Assembly: GCA_944323335.1 (NCBI GenBank)
Contig: CALUSB010000008.1
Location: forward strand, 1-61,740
Length of the DNA: 61,740 bases
Reading direction: 5' to 3'
Source: Candidatus Gastranaerophilales bacterium
GTDB lineage: Bacteria > Cyanobacteriota > Vampirovibrionia > Gastranaerophilales > Gastranaerophilaceae
Every line of letters starts with the position of its first letter. The first letter of the stretch is position 1. The position numbers and the translations under genes were made by a program. The notes beneath the pieces were generated by a model. The model searched no databases, was not told the origin of the DNA, and was given only the letters and a program-made list of their open reading frames with translations. Positions 7,959 through 16,390 of the stretch are shown here, one piece after another.

Positions 7959-9359
7959 ATGGTGAATCAAGTACCATCGTACAACAGTGCATTTGTAAGC
8001 GACGCTATGAAATATCTGCAGCATGCTGCAGTTGTCGAGCACAAAGACAGTATAAGTGAGGATGTTAAATCATCTCTTACAATGGCGCCTTTAATTGCAA
8101 CCCCTTCCGCTTGGGGAGCATACAACAGTGCGAAAATAGCTAACGGTGCAGCAGTAAAGCAAAAAGTTAAAACAACTTTTGGTCAAAAAATAGGTAATCT
8201 TGGCCAAAAAATACAAAATATACCAAATTCAGTAACAAACGGATGGGAGCATATTAAAAATATTCCGTCCAATGTATCAACAATAGCTCATAACGTAACT
8301 GACGGTCAGGCTCTTACAAGGGCAACAAATGTCTTTAAAAGCGGTGATGGCATATTGTATCTTGATGACTTATCAAGTGCCATAACAAAAGCTAAAAAAG
8401 CAGGTCAAAACGCAGATGAGCTAATAAATTTAAGAAACACTTTAACAAAAGCCATACAAAACGGCGATAAAACAGATGACATTATAAAAAGCGTAGATGC
8501 AGCACTTAAAGAAACTGCGCAAACTGCTGGCAAAAAGGGATTATTCTCAAAAATAGGAGGACTTGTATCTAAACCTGTTAAATGGCTTGGAGGAAAAATA
8601 ACCTCATCAGGTGCTTATAACGCAATAAAAAGTACTGAAAAAAGTGCTGCGGCAATATCAAAACTCAGTGGCTTTGCCAAAGTAGCAAAAAAAGGCGGAG
8701 CGATATTTGACCTTGTTATTGAAGGCGGCATGCAATTATTTGGAGAAATTATTCCTGCTTTTAAAAACGGAGGCATTGACTCAGGTGTCAAACAAATAGG
8801 TAAATCAGGTCTTCAGGTAGCAGGCTCGGTCGGAGGTTGGGCACTTGGTGCAAGCTTAGGTACAAAAGCAGGTGCAGCCATTGGTACAGCAATTTGCCCC
8901 GGCATAGGAACAGCGGCAGGAGCGGCAATAGGCGCTGTAGGCGGTATAATAGGCGGTTTGTTAGGCTCAAGCTTATTCTCGGGTATTGCCAAAAAAATTA
9001 CCGGAAAATCAGAAAATGAAATAATTCAGGAAGAACAACTTGAGCAACAGGCAAATATGCTTGCAAACGATACAAACACTGTTGCACAACTGCAAAATGC
9101 AGTAGCTCAACAGGTACAATATGATATTCAAAGCGGAAATGTAACCGAAGATACGGAAAAAATGGCAGAATATCTTCAAAACGTACAAACAAGTACAACC
9201 GCTCAACCCTCTTTTGGAAGCTTAACAACAAATCAAAACTGGATTGCAACAAATCCTGGCGGTGCATATGACTTCAGTGTTCCCGACAATGCACTTTTGC
9301 AAATGGACTATGGACTTGGAAGTACCAACAATCAGGAAGAAGAAACACAGTTAATATAA
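7959..9359 (+). CDS. glycine-zipper protein of unknown function
   Basis: 466 residues, no recognised family. Residues 1-60 hold a hydrophilic start with PSYNSAF; 60-90 repeat short GQKIGNLGQKIQNIP-like units; 100-180 are Ala/Lys/Asp-rich and helical; and about 285-350 form a long Gly/Ala zipper (GASLGTKAGAAIG..., GGIIGGLLG), followed by an acidic, Gln-rich tail of about 100 residues. Glycine-zipper segments of this kind are known in outer-membrane lipoproteins, pore-forming toxins and other membrane-inserting proteins. There is no signal peptide or lipobox. AGGAAG eight bases before the ATG supports this start. It stands alone between divergent and convergent neighbours, so context gives no clue. 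Real gene: codon use and length are normal for the window. Confidence 0.8.
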   Translation: MVNQVPSYNSAFVSDAMKYLQHAAVVEHKDSISEDVKSSLTMAPLIATPSAWGAYNSAKIANGAAVKQKVKTTFGQKIGNLGQKIQNIPNSVTNGWEHIKNIPSNVSTIAHNVTDGQALTRATNVFKSGDGILYLDDLSSAITKAKKAGQNADELINLRNTLTKAIQNGDKTDDIIKSVDAALKETAQTAGKKGLFSKIGGLVSKPVKWLGGKITSSGAYNAIKSTEKSAAAISKLSGFAKVAKKGGAIFDLVIEGGMQLFGEIIPAFKNGGIDSGVKQIGKSGLQVAGSVGGWALGASLGTKAGAAIGTAICPGIGTAAGAAIGAVGGIIGGLLGSSLFSGIAKKITGKSENEIIQEEQLEQQANMLANDTNTVAQLQNAVAQQVQYDIQSGNVTEDTEKMAEYLQNVQTSTTAQPSFGSLTTNQNWIATNPGGAYDFSVPDNALLQMDYGLGSTNNQEEETQLI

Positions 9360-9363
9360 AATA

Positions 9364-9588
9364 TTAATCTATAATTGACTCGAGTGCCTTTATGTTTTCA
9401 TAGGGCACTCCTGCTTCTGATAATTCCTCTGCAGAAAGTCCAAAAAGAGTTATTAAATCAAGAGCTTGAACGCGAGCTTCTCTTTTTGGTTTTTTAATCA
9501 TGGAGAAAACCTCATTAAGCGCACCTTCGCGCGTCATATAAAGTGAGGAATTTGTTTTATGCAGTATTCTTTTCTTTGCTTTACCCAT
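9364..9588 (-). CDS. small hypothetical protein (74 aa)
   Basis: Short basic-to-acidic protein starting MGKAKKRILHK. The frame is open to a TTG at 9609, but the ATG at 9588 is preferred; GGAG lies 15 bases upstream, longer than usual. The C-terminal half (about 45-74) is acidic and helix-prone, with GLSAEELSEAGVPYENI, which resembles a small three-helix fold. It ends four bases after the convergent glycine-zipper gene and lies downstream of the MFS gene on the same strand. No function assigned. Confidence 0.55.
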   Translation of the reverse strand: MGKAKKRILHKTNSSLYMTREGALNEVFSMIKKPKREARVQALDLITLFGLSAEELSEAGVPYENIKALESIID

Positions 9589-9649
9589 TTGAAAAATATT
9601 CTGCTCCAAAACTTAGAACTTGTAAAGGCGTTGTATAATTTTGTAAAAA

Positions 9650-11059
9650 TTAATTTTTTCCCTTGACAACCTTGTCTGAGTCCCTGTAGGCGATAAAAGA
9701 GAGAACTACACAACAAAAAGCAAAAAACATACCGCATGCCATTGTGTATCTGTACGCTTTTAAAAATGAAATACTATACTCCAGCCCTAAATTTTGAAAT
9801 ATATCTCTAAAACTTGCAAAAAGAGTAATGGTTATTGCAACGCCCAAGATATTTCCCATGTTCCTTGACAGAGCCAGAATCCCGCTTGCTATGCCAAGCT
9901 GCTCCTTATCAACACTTGAGATAATTGCAGTGTTTGATGGAGATTGAAAAAGCCCGTTGCCAAGTCCCATCATGCCTGATAAAAGCATAATAAGAAAAAC
10001 AGGTGTCTTTTCATCAAACAGTATAAAAATTGAAAGTGCCGCAAAAGTTACAATAGGCCCTGCTAATGTCAGATACTTACTTCCGTATTTGCCCGCAGCA
10101 GAACCGCTTAAGGGAGCTGTTACCATTAATACTATAGAATAAGGCAAAATTATAAGTGCTGTTATAAAAGGTTTAAATTTTAAAATATCCTGAAGATAAA
10201 AAGGCAGCAATATAGTATTTGTAAACATTGCCATATAAGATGTCATAACCGCAAGATTGCCAAAGGTAAATGGTCTTATTGAAAAAAGATTAAAGTTAAT
10301 CATAGGATAGCTTATCTTGTGGTCACGATAATAAAAAAGAAAACCAAAACCAAGGCATATAACCCCTAAAGCCATTATTTTAAGAGAACTCCAGCCCCAA
10401 TGATATCCCTCAGATATTGCAAGCAAAAGTGCAAAAAGGCTTATTGTAAAGTAGATAAACCCAGGGTAGTCAAATTTTATTTTTTCTTTTTGAGAAACAA
10501 TGGAGGGAACCATTTTATAAGAATAATAAACTCCAAATAGCGCTATTGGAATTGAGGGCAGAAAAATCGCATGCCAGTTAAAAACCTGTATCAGCATACC
10601 GCCTAATGACGGCCCTAAAAGTCCGCCTACAGCAACTAAACATCCGTTTAAGCCTAAAGCCTTACCCCTGTCTTTGCCTTTAAATAAAGACGCTATAACA
10701 GATGATGCATTTGATATTACAATTGAAGCACCAAGAGCTTCTATACATCTGTATGTAATTAAAAGAGGCAAAGATTGAGCGGTAGAGTTTAAAAAAGAAC
10801 CAAGAGCAAAAAGTAAAAACCCTCCTGCGTAGAGTTTATTTTTCGGAACTAAATCACCTATTTTACCCCAAAAAGGCAAAAACACCGTCAAAACAAGAGT
10901 GTAGGCAATTATTGCCCATTGCACGTTAGAGATACTTACCCCTAAATCCCTTGCCATAGGATAAAGTGCAAGGTTGACAATGGAGGAATCCAGCATGCCA
11001 AGGAAATTCCCCGTTGCAATAATGGTAAAAATTACCCATTTGACGTTATTAAGCTTCAT
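9650..11059 (-). CDS. MFS transporter, DHA2 (EmrB/QacA) drug-efflux type
   Basis: Inner-membrane proton antiporter of 469 residues with about 14 hydrophobic segments, as in the DHA2 family. The first segment has LGMLDSSIVNLALYPMARDL (helix 1 with the typical D) followed by WAIIAYTL and the motif A loop GKIGDLVPKNKLYAGG; motif C-like glycine-rich GCLVAVGGLLGPSLGG occurs in helix 5. Substrate cannot be predicted. Divergent from the thiamine-diphosphate decarboxylase gene. An extended -10-like element directly before the ATG suggests a leaderless transcript. Confidence 0.9.
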   Translation of the reverse strand: MKLNNVKWVIFTIIATGNFLGMLDSSIVNLALYPMARDLGVSISNVQWAIIAYTLVLTVFLPFWGKIGDLVPKNKLYAGGFLLFALGSFLNSTAQSLPLLITYRCIEALGASIVISNASSVIASLFKGKDRGKALGLNGCLVAVGGLLGPSLGGMLIQVFNWHAIFLPSIPIALFGVYYSYKMVPSIVSQKEKIKFDYPGFIYFTISLFALLLAISEGYHWGWSSLKIMALGVICLGFGFLFYYRDHKISYPMINFNLFSIRPFTFGNLAVMTSYMAMFTNTILLPFYLQDILKFKPFITALIILPYSIVLMVTAPLSGSAAGKYGSKYLTLAGPIVTFAALSIFILFDEKTPVFLIMLLSGMMGLGNGLFQSPSNTAIISSVDKEQLGIASGILALSRNMGNILGVAITITLFASFRDIFQNLGLEYSISFLKAYRYTMACGMFFAFCCVVLSFIAYRDSDKVVKGKN

Positions 11060-11065
11060 ACAAAT

Positions 11066-11076
11066 AACTTAGCACA
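11066..11076 (-). promoter_or_regulatory. extended -10-like element of the MFS gene, leaderless position
   Basis: Minus strand TTGTGC then TAAGTT, six bases (ATTTGT) before the ATG at 11059. The hexamer matches TATAAT only at T1, A2 and T6, but the upstream TTTTTGTGCTAA is the same as at dnaE. Confidence 0.45.
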
Positions 11077-11139
11077 AAAATGCACCCTCTTTTAAAAATC
11101 TTTATATCTTTATGTATATGCACAAAACACAAAATTCGC

Positions 11140-11145
11140 TATAAT
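11140..11145 (+). promoter_or_regulatory. -10 box of the decarboxylase gene
   Basis: TATAAT 35 bases before the GTG start at 11181; here a leader exists and carries GGAG eight bases before the GTG. The -35 region (about 11117-11122) is poor. Confidence 0.45.
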
Positions 11146-11180
11146 ACAAAACGTAAAACATACTAAAAGGAGCAACAACA

Positions 11181-12815
11181 GTGGGTATCAGTATTTCAGA
11201 CTACCTTATTTTAAGGCTGCAAAAATTAGGAGTAAGTGAGTTTTTTGGGCTTCCGGGCGATTATAACTTTAATATTATAACATCCGTTGAAAATAACCCT
11301 GATACAAACTGGATAGGCTGCACAAACGAACTAAACGCAGGTTATGCTGCAGACGGATACGCCAGAGTTAAAGGCTATGGCGCGCTTATAACCACATACG
11401 GCGTTGGAGAGCTTAGTGCAATAAACGCTATAGCAGGTGCTATGAGCGAATTTGTTCCCGTTATGAAAATAACAGGTATCCCCTCAACTAAACATATCAG
11501 GCAAAATACTCTAATTCATCACAACTTAAACACACCTGATTATCACGCTTTTATTAACGCCTACTCCAATGTCGTTGAAGCGGCGGCTTTTTTGACAAAA
11601 GAAAACGCAAAAGATGAAATAGACAGGCTCATAAACATAATGATAAAAGAAAAAAAGCCCGTCTACTTAGCACTTCCTATGGATATTTGCAATGAAATAA
11701 TTGATGAAAACTATATTGAATGCACTCAAAAAAGCGATGAAAGCTCTCTAAACTCAGCGCTTGAAGCTGCACTTGATTTAATAAAAAAAGCAAAAAGTCC
11801 TGCAATTTTAGCAGATGTGATGATAAAAAGATTTAAAGCAAGGGAAGAATTTTATACTTTAGCTAAAAAGTCCAACTACCCCACAAGCACTCTTCTTATG
11901 GGTAAAGACGTACTAAACTGTGAATTCCCTAACTATTCGGGCACATATGTCGGAAAATTTGACAACCCAATCGCATACAAAAGCATTAACAACTCCGACT
12001 GCCCGATTTTTATAGGGACTGTAATATCTGATATCAATACTCAAGGCTTTAGCCTTGAAGTTAATCCCAATGATTTTATAAACATACAAGGCAACTACAC
12101 GATTGTAAAAAATGTCATGTATAAAAATGTCCTTATGAAAGATATTTTAGAAAAACTTGCGCAAAATATAGAAAAATCAGAGTCCAAAACCGACTTTGAA
12201 TACTATTACAAAGATACTAAAGCAAATAAAGAAAAACTAAGCTATGACTATTTTTGTGAAAAGTTACAGGCTTTTCTAAATGAGGGAGACAACCTTGTTT
12301 GTGAAACGGGGCTTATTAACCTTGCGCTTGCAAAATTAAAACTAAAGAAAAATGTAAGTGTAAACAACCAAGTCCTCTGGGGTTCAATAGGCTGGGCAAC
12401 AGGAGCAACGCTTGGTGTCGGTATTGCAGATAAAAATAAAAGGACAATACTTCTAACCGGAGAAGGTTCTCATCAGCTAAGTGCAACAGAGATAAGTACA
12501 ATGATAAGAAACAATCTTAAACCCGTAATTTTTGTAATTAACAATAACGGCTACACAATTGAAAGAATATTATCAGACGACCCGATGGATGAGTTTAACA
12601 ATATTGCAAAATGGGATTATCTGAAGCTTCCATACGTTTTTGGCTCAAATATATACAGCGCAAGCGTAAAAAATGACCTTGAACTTGATAATGTATTAAA
12701 TGAAGTACAAAAAGAACAAAAAGATAAAATGTGCTACATAGAACTTTGTATGGATACATTTGAAATGCCCGAACTTGCAAAGAAAGCCTGGGGGCATATT
12801 GAGATTAAAAAATAG
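11181..12815 (+). CDS. thiamine-diphosphate 2-keto acid decarboxylase (pyruvate / indolepyruvate decarboxylase type)
   Basis: Non-oxidative decarboxylase converting a 2-keto acid (pyruvate, indolepyruvate or branched keto acid) to the aldehyde and CO2. 544 residues, the family length. The N-terminal domain has FGLPGDYNF and the catalytic glutamate in CTNELNAGYAADGYAR (about residue 50); HHNLNTPDYHAF carries the HH pair (about 113-114) that marks true decarboxylases against acetolactate synthases. The C-terminal diphosphate site is GEGSHQLSATEIS ... NNNGYTIE, where the usual GDG is GEG. Start is GTG with AAAAGGAG upstream. Monocistronic; suggests a fermentative aldehyde or ethanol route, but no alcohol dehydrogenase is in view, so the substrate is open. 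Confidence 0.9.
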   Translation: MGISISDYLILRLQKLGVSEFFGLPGDYNFNIITSVENNPDTNWIGCTNELNAGYAADGYARVKGYGALITTYGVGELSAINAIAGAMSEFVPVMKITGIPSTKHIRQNTLIHHNLNTPDYHAFINAYSNVVEAAAFLTKENAKDEIDRLINIMIKEKKPVYLALPMDICNEIIDENYIECTQKSDESSLNSALEAALDLIKKAKSPAILADVMIKRFKAREEFYTLAKKSNYPTSTLLMGKDVLNCEFPNYSGTYVGKFDNPIAYKSINNSDCPIFIGTVISDINTQGFSLEVNPNDFINIQGNYTIVKNVMYKNVLMKDILEKLAQNIEKSESKTDFEYYYKDTKANKEKLSYDYFCEKLQAFLNEGDNLVCETGLINLALAKLKLKKNVSVNNQVLWGSIGWATGATLGVGIADKNKRTILLTGEGSHQLSATEISTMIRNNLKPVIFVINNNGYTIERILSDDPMDEFNNIAKWDYLKLPYVFGSNIYSASVKNDLELDNVLNEVQKEQKDKMCYIELCMDTFEMPELAKKAWGHIEIKK

Positions 12816-12821
12816 TTTTAT

Positions 12822-12830
12822 GCTATAATA
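12822..12830 (+). promoter_or_regulatory. extended -10 promoter of the glycosyltransferase gene
   Basis: TGC immediately followed by TATAAT (12825-12830), lying in the 41-base gap after the decarboxylase gene. The leader then carries GGAG before the ATG at 12857. Confidence 0.5.
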
Positions 12831-12856
12831 TTCTTCGGGTAAGTAGTGGAGAATGT

Positions 12857-13771
12857 ATGAAAACGCTTGATGTAGTTGTACCTGTTTACAATGAAGAAGA
12901 ATGTATTGAAAAAACTCTTGAAAGACTTCTTAATCTTAAAGAGGCTTTTAAGGGTAAATTAAAGGTAAATTTTATTTTCGTAAATGACGGCTCAAAAGAC
13001 TCAAGCGCTTACATACTTGAAAAACACGCAAAAGAAGATAAAAGCATAAAACTTATTAACTTCTCAAGAAACTTTGGCCACCAAATGGCGCTGAGTGCAG
13101 GGCTTGATTATTCCAAGGGCGACTACATAGCTATAATAGATGCAGATTTACAAGACCCGCCCGAACTTATCTATAATATGTATGAAAAATGCCTTGAGGG
13201 ATATGATATTGTCTATGGTAAAAGGCTAAAGAGAAAAAGTGAAACGGTATTTAAAAAACTGACCGCATGGGGATTTTACAGAACGCTAAAATCTATGTGC
13301 AATCTTGATATACCAACAGATACGGGTGATTTTAGATTTATTACAAAAGATGTCAGGGACGCTTTTAATTCAATGAGGGAAAAACACCGCTTTATAAGGG
13401 GTATGATACCTTGGACAGGTTTTAAAAGCGCGCCGCTGCCGTACAATCGTGATGAAAGAGCAGCGGGAGTCACTAAATACCCGCTTTCAAAAATGCTCAA
13501 ACTGGCATTTGACGGTATATTTTCTTTTTCAACAAAACCTGTTGAGTTTCTTTTTGCACTGAGTGCAATTTTATTTATAGCAAGTATATTTGTCTTAATT
13601 GGTTCATTTATAAGCGAATTTGAAGAAGAGTGGATAATAAGTTTTGTACTGACATTTTTAAGCTCTATTCATATGCTTGCTTTTGGAATTTTAGGACAGT
13701 ACATAAGCAGAATATATGACGAAACAAGAAACAGACCCTTATACATCGTAAAGGATGCAATAAATTTTTAA
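12857..13771 (+). CDS. family 2 glycosyltransferase, polyprenyl-phosphate (ArnC/GtrB/DPM1) type
   Basis: Transfers a sugar from a nucleotide donor to undecaprenyl phosphate on the cytoplasmic face. The GT-A domain (about 1-230) has VVPVYNEEECIEKTLERL, VNDGSKDSS, SRNFGHQMALSAGLDY and the DXD-type IIDADLQDPPELI. Two transmembrane helices follow (about 230-255 and 265-290), the layout of GtrB/ArnC-like enzymes. 304 residues. GGAG seven bases before the ATG. It could supply lipid-linked sugar to an ArnT-like transferase such as the one encoded at 47.8 kb, but they are not linked here; the sugar is unknown. Confidence 0.9.
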   Translation: MKTLDVVVPVYNEEECIEKTLERLLNLKEAFKGKLKVNFIFVNDGSKDSSAYILEKHAKEDKSIKLINFSRNFGHQMALSAGLDYSKGDYIAIIDADLQDPPELIYNMYEKCLEGYDIVYGKRLKRKSETVFKKLTAWGFYRTLKSMCNLDIPTDTGDFRFITKDVRDAFNSMREKHRFIRGMIPWTGFKSAPLPYNRDERAAGVTKYPLSKMLKLAFDGIFSFSTKPVEFLFALSAILFIASIFVLIGSFISEFEEEWIISFVLTFLSSIHMLAFGILGQYISRIYDETRNRPLYIVKDAINF

Positions 13772-13817
13772 AATAAGGGCAATTTTTATCCCTGAGTTGT
13801 TTTAATTAATCTGCATT

Positions 13818-14852
13818 ATGATTAAACAAATAACAAATAACATTATTAACTTCAAAGGAGCAAGTCCTCAAAGAAAAGAGGACTCATATTCCTATGAACG
13901 CCAAAGAACAAGAAAAGCAACTTCGCATCAAAACAACTCAAAAAAAACCGCTTCTCAAACCAAAACAAAAGTTCTTGTCAGAAATTCAAACGGTGATGTC
14001 TTTGAATACAACCCCAAAATTCGAAACATCAGACCGGCAAACAAAAATAAAAAGAAAAAGAAAACATCTCCTCTTGCACCAATAGCTCTTGGCGCAACAA
14101 TTTTACTTGCCGCAGCGGGATTAAATACCTGCTCAAGACAAGAAAATAAACCTCAAACAGACAATCCGCCATACACAATTATTGAAACAAGTCCGAATAT
14201 TTTAAACACGGATAATGAAATCGAGGTAACTCAGGGTGAATTTTACGCAGACTACAATACCGAAGATATTACAAGTGCGGTTGAGACCATAAAGTCAAAT
14301 CAAGATTTAAAAGAAGTCTTCTATAATCTTATAGAAACCAAAAACAATATGAGAAGTGCAATAGATAACCCGATTGAAACAATAGAAACACTTCTTGAAG
14401 AGCCTTGGGCGCAAGATGTTGAAATCGAACTTGTATTACCGCAGATTTTCTTTGAATCTTCAGGTATGCACTATCTTAAAGACGGCAGCATAAACTCAAG
14501 CTTGGCAGATTGCAACGGCTTTATGCAGTTAAGCAAAGCAGCGCAAGGTGATATGAACAAAAATCACTTTGATGATAATGAGCAAGACAGAAATGACCCG
14601 TTAGGAAATTTAAAACTTGGCATAGCATATGATAGCGAACTGTTAAATAAATATTTTGACGGCGATATTTTTAGTGCAATTGCAGCATACAATTGCGGCC
14701 CTACAAACGCAAAAAACGGCACATACTACGGTGCAGACGTTTATGCAAACAATATTTTAGGCTATTACAATATTTTGAAAAATAATCCTCAATACACACA
14801 AATGCTCCTTGACGGAGCACTTGATGAATATCAGGACGAATTTATTTATTAA
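13818..14852 (+). CDS. membrane-anchored lytic transglycosylase (SLT domain)
   Basis: Cleaves peptidoglycan glycan strands. Residues 1-80 are a basic, disordered cytoplasmic tail starting with an NFKGA motif; one transmembrane helix follows (about 84-103, LAPIALGATILLAAAGL), so the C-terminal domain faces the periplasm. A linker rich in Asn/Glu precedes the SLT fold: catalytic glutamate in IFFESSG (about 212), GFMQLSKAAQG and AAYNCGPTNAKNG. 344 residues. It converges on flgC, with one gene ending at 14852 and the other at 14853, so a role in opening the wall for flagellar rods is possible but not shown. No clear ribosome-binding site is seen before the ATG. Confidence 0.85.
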   Translation: MIKQITNNIINFKGASPQRKEDSYSYERQRTRKATSHQNNSKKTASQTKTKVLVRNSNGDVFEYNPKIRNIRPANKNKKKKKTSPLAPIALGATILLAAAGLNTCSRQENKPQTDNPPYTIIETSPNILNTDNEIEVTQGEFYADYNTEDITSAVETIKSNQDLKEVFYNLIETKNNMRSAIDNPIETIETLLEEPWAQDVEIELVLPQIFFESSGMHYLKDGSINSSLADCNGFMQLSKAAQGDMNKNHFDDNEQDRNDPLGNLKLGIAYDSELLNKYFDGDIFSAIAAYNCGPTNAKNGTYYGADVYANNILGYYNILKNNPQYTQMLLDGALDEYQDEFIY

Positions 14853-15296
14853 TTATTTTCCTATCTCAAGAGCACGACTTGCCATGGCTTTTGTTATTGA
14901 CATAACACCTAAAGACGCTTCATAAGCCCTTTGAGCCAAGGTTGCATCAGCTATATCTACCATAGGGTTGACATTTGACATTCTTACATAACCTTCGCTA
15001 TCCGCATCAGGATGTCCGGGGCGATAAACTTTCTCAGCAGGTGTGGGGTCTTCAACAATACCTGTAAATTTAACCCCGCCTTCTAAAAATGGTATCGTCC
15101 CTATGCCAAAAACGTCCTCTTTCATGGTGTTTAACAAGCCCGCAAAAGATATATCCTCGGTCGCATTAAGTACGGGTATTTTTCTTACATAGTTAGGTGT
15201 ATCCATATTTGCGACGTTTCTTGCCGCAACTTCAATCCTTTTACCGTGGGCTCTAAGACCGCCCGCACCTACATCAAAAGCATCCATTATGCTCAT
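14853..15296 (-). CDS. flgC: flagellar basal-body rod protein FlgC
   Basis: Proximal rod subunit of the flagellum. 147 residues, normal length. The N-terminal rod motif reads NVANMDTPNYVRK (about 28-40) and the C-terminus has the NVNPMVDIADATLAQRAYEASL segment (about 108-129) shared by FlgC proteins. AAAGG lies nine bases before the ATG. Last gene of a leftward flagellar run: FliK-like, two FlgF/G proteins, flgB, flgC. Confidence 0.94.
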   Translation of the reverse strand: MSIMDAFDVGAGGLRAHGKRIEVAARNVANMDTPNYVRKIPVLNATEDISFAGLLNTMKEDVFGIGTIPFLEGGVKFTGIVEDPTPAEKVYRPGHPDADSEGYVRMSNVNPMVDIADATLAQRAYEASLGVMSITKAMASRALEIGK

Positions 15297-15312
15297 ATTA
15301 TATGCCTTTCAA

Positions 15313-15657
15313 TTACTTACCTACGTTAATTACCGTTTTTATTTCAGTTATGGTATTTGACATCTGACGAGCAGCAACTGCAAAAAGAATTGAGTTTTTC
15401 TGCATAAGTGCAAGCTCATCTTCAGCACTCAAGGCTTGGCTTTGAGGCTCCATAACTCCTGAAGGGCCGAGTTTCTGGCTTAATTTTGTCTCTAAATCAG
15501 AGTTCATAGTATTTAGATACTGAGAAAACTCTATGTCTTTTCTGACATAATTTGGTGTGTCCATATTGGCAATGTTACCTGACACAGCCTCTTGTCTTGC
15601 TGCTATCAAATCCAGAAAAAGTTGTGATTTTTGAATAGGGTCAATCGGTGAATACAT
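15313..15657 (-). CDS. flgB: flagellar basal-body rod protein FlgB
   Basis: Proximal rod subunit partnering FlgC. 114 residues. N-terminal motif NIANMDTPNYVRKDIEFSQYL (about 29-49) and C-terminal NSILFAVAARQMSNTITEIKTVINVGK match FlgB. Starts six bases after the preceding FlgF/G gene, whose last codons contain an AAGGGAT that can serve as ribosome-binding site; 16 bases separate it from flgC. Confidence 0.93.
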   Translation of the reverse strand: MYSPIDPIQKSQLFLDLIAARQEAVSGNIANMDTPNYVRKDIEFSQYLNTMNSDLETKLSQKLGPSGVMEPQSQALSAEDELALMQKNSILFAVAARQMSNTITEIKTVINVGK

Positions 15658-15663
15658 ATTTTA

Positions 15664-16386
15664 TTAATCCCTTATGTTAATTGCTTTGTCGTACATATCT
15701 CCAACCGCTTTCATAAGCGTTGTTGAAGCCAAAAGTGAAGTGTTAAGACGCATAATCTCATCTACTGTCGCAAAAATATCAACATTAGAACGCTCTATAC
15801 CGTATTGAGCTATTCTGTTATGGTCTTGTATAAGAACGGTTTCACCAGATTCCTCGGTTGCTGCAAAACGATTGTTGCCAACTTCTTTAAGCCCCTCGGG
15901 ATTTGCAAACTGTACAAGAGGAATCGTACCGCAGTATGTGCCTTCGCCTGCGGGGTCTTTGTACGTGTAGACTTCCCCGTTAGGTCTTATTTCCGTTTTC
16001 ACACTTGTAGCATCAATTCTTATGCCGCCGCCGACCAAATCACCCGTTGTTGTAACAAGATAACCGTCTTTATTTAGCGTAAAAGAACCGTCACGAGTAT
16101 AATATATTTCCCCGCCGACTGATGTAACGGGCATATACCCTGCGCCTTTTATGCCTATATCAAGAGGGTTTTGAGTCAATTGAAAAGACCCTTGAGCATG
16201 GTTTGTGCGAATAGCACCCGAAACATAGCCTTGTTCATCTAAAACATCATCAAAACGCATAGCCTTATAGCCATGGGTATTTGCGTTACCTATGTTTTGA
16301 GAGTAATATCCGAATTTTTCAAACTGGTGAAGCGTGTTTATCGTGCTTCGCCTCATTATTCCCTGTAAATTATAACCGCTATACAT
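15664..16386 (-). CDS. flagellar hook/rod family protein (FlgF/FlgG type), copy 2
   Basis: Distal-rod or hook-basal-body protein of 240 residues. N-terminal rod motif region QNIGNANTHGYKAMRFDDVL (about 30-49) keeps the NT-GY core; the middle domain has GAGYMPVTSVGGEIYYTRDG (typical of FlgE/F/G, usually GxGFF); the C-terminus ends with the hydrophobic heptad pattern of rod proteins (DEIMRLNTSLLASTTLMKAV). The length is nearer FlgF/FlgG than FlgE. It lies four bases after the sister gene at 16391-17089. Which of the two replaces FlgF and which FlgG cannot be decided from sequence alone. Confidence 0.85.
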   Translation of the reverse strand: MYSGYNLQGIMRRSTINTLHQFEKFGYYSQNIGNANTHGYKAMRFDDVLDEQGYVSGAIRTNHAQGSFQLTQNPLDIGIKGAGYMPVTSVGGEIYYTRDGSFTLNKDGYLVTTTGDLVGGGIRIDATSVKTEIRPNGEVYTYKDPAGEGTYCGTIPLVQFANPEGLKEVGNNRFAATEESGETVLIQDHNRIAQYGIERSNVDIFATVDEIMRLNTSLLASTTLMKAVGDMYDKAINIRD

Positions 16387-16390
16387 TTAT

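Noticed and set aside
8788-9267. Several open frames opposite the glycine-zipper gene.
   Set aside because: They are shadows of its Gly/Ala- and Gln-rich codons; none has a start signal or a plausible composition.
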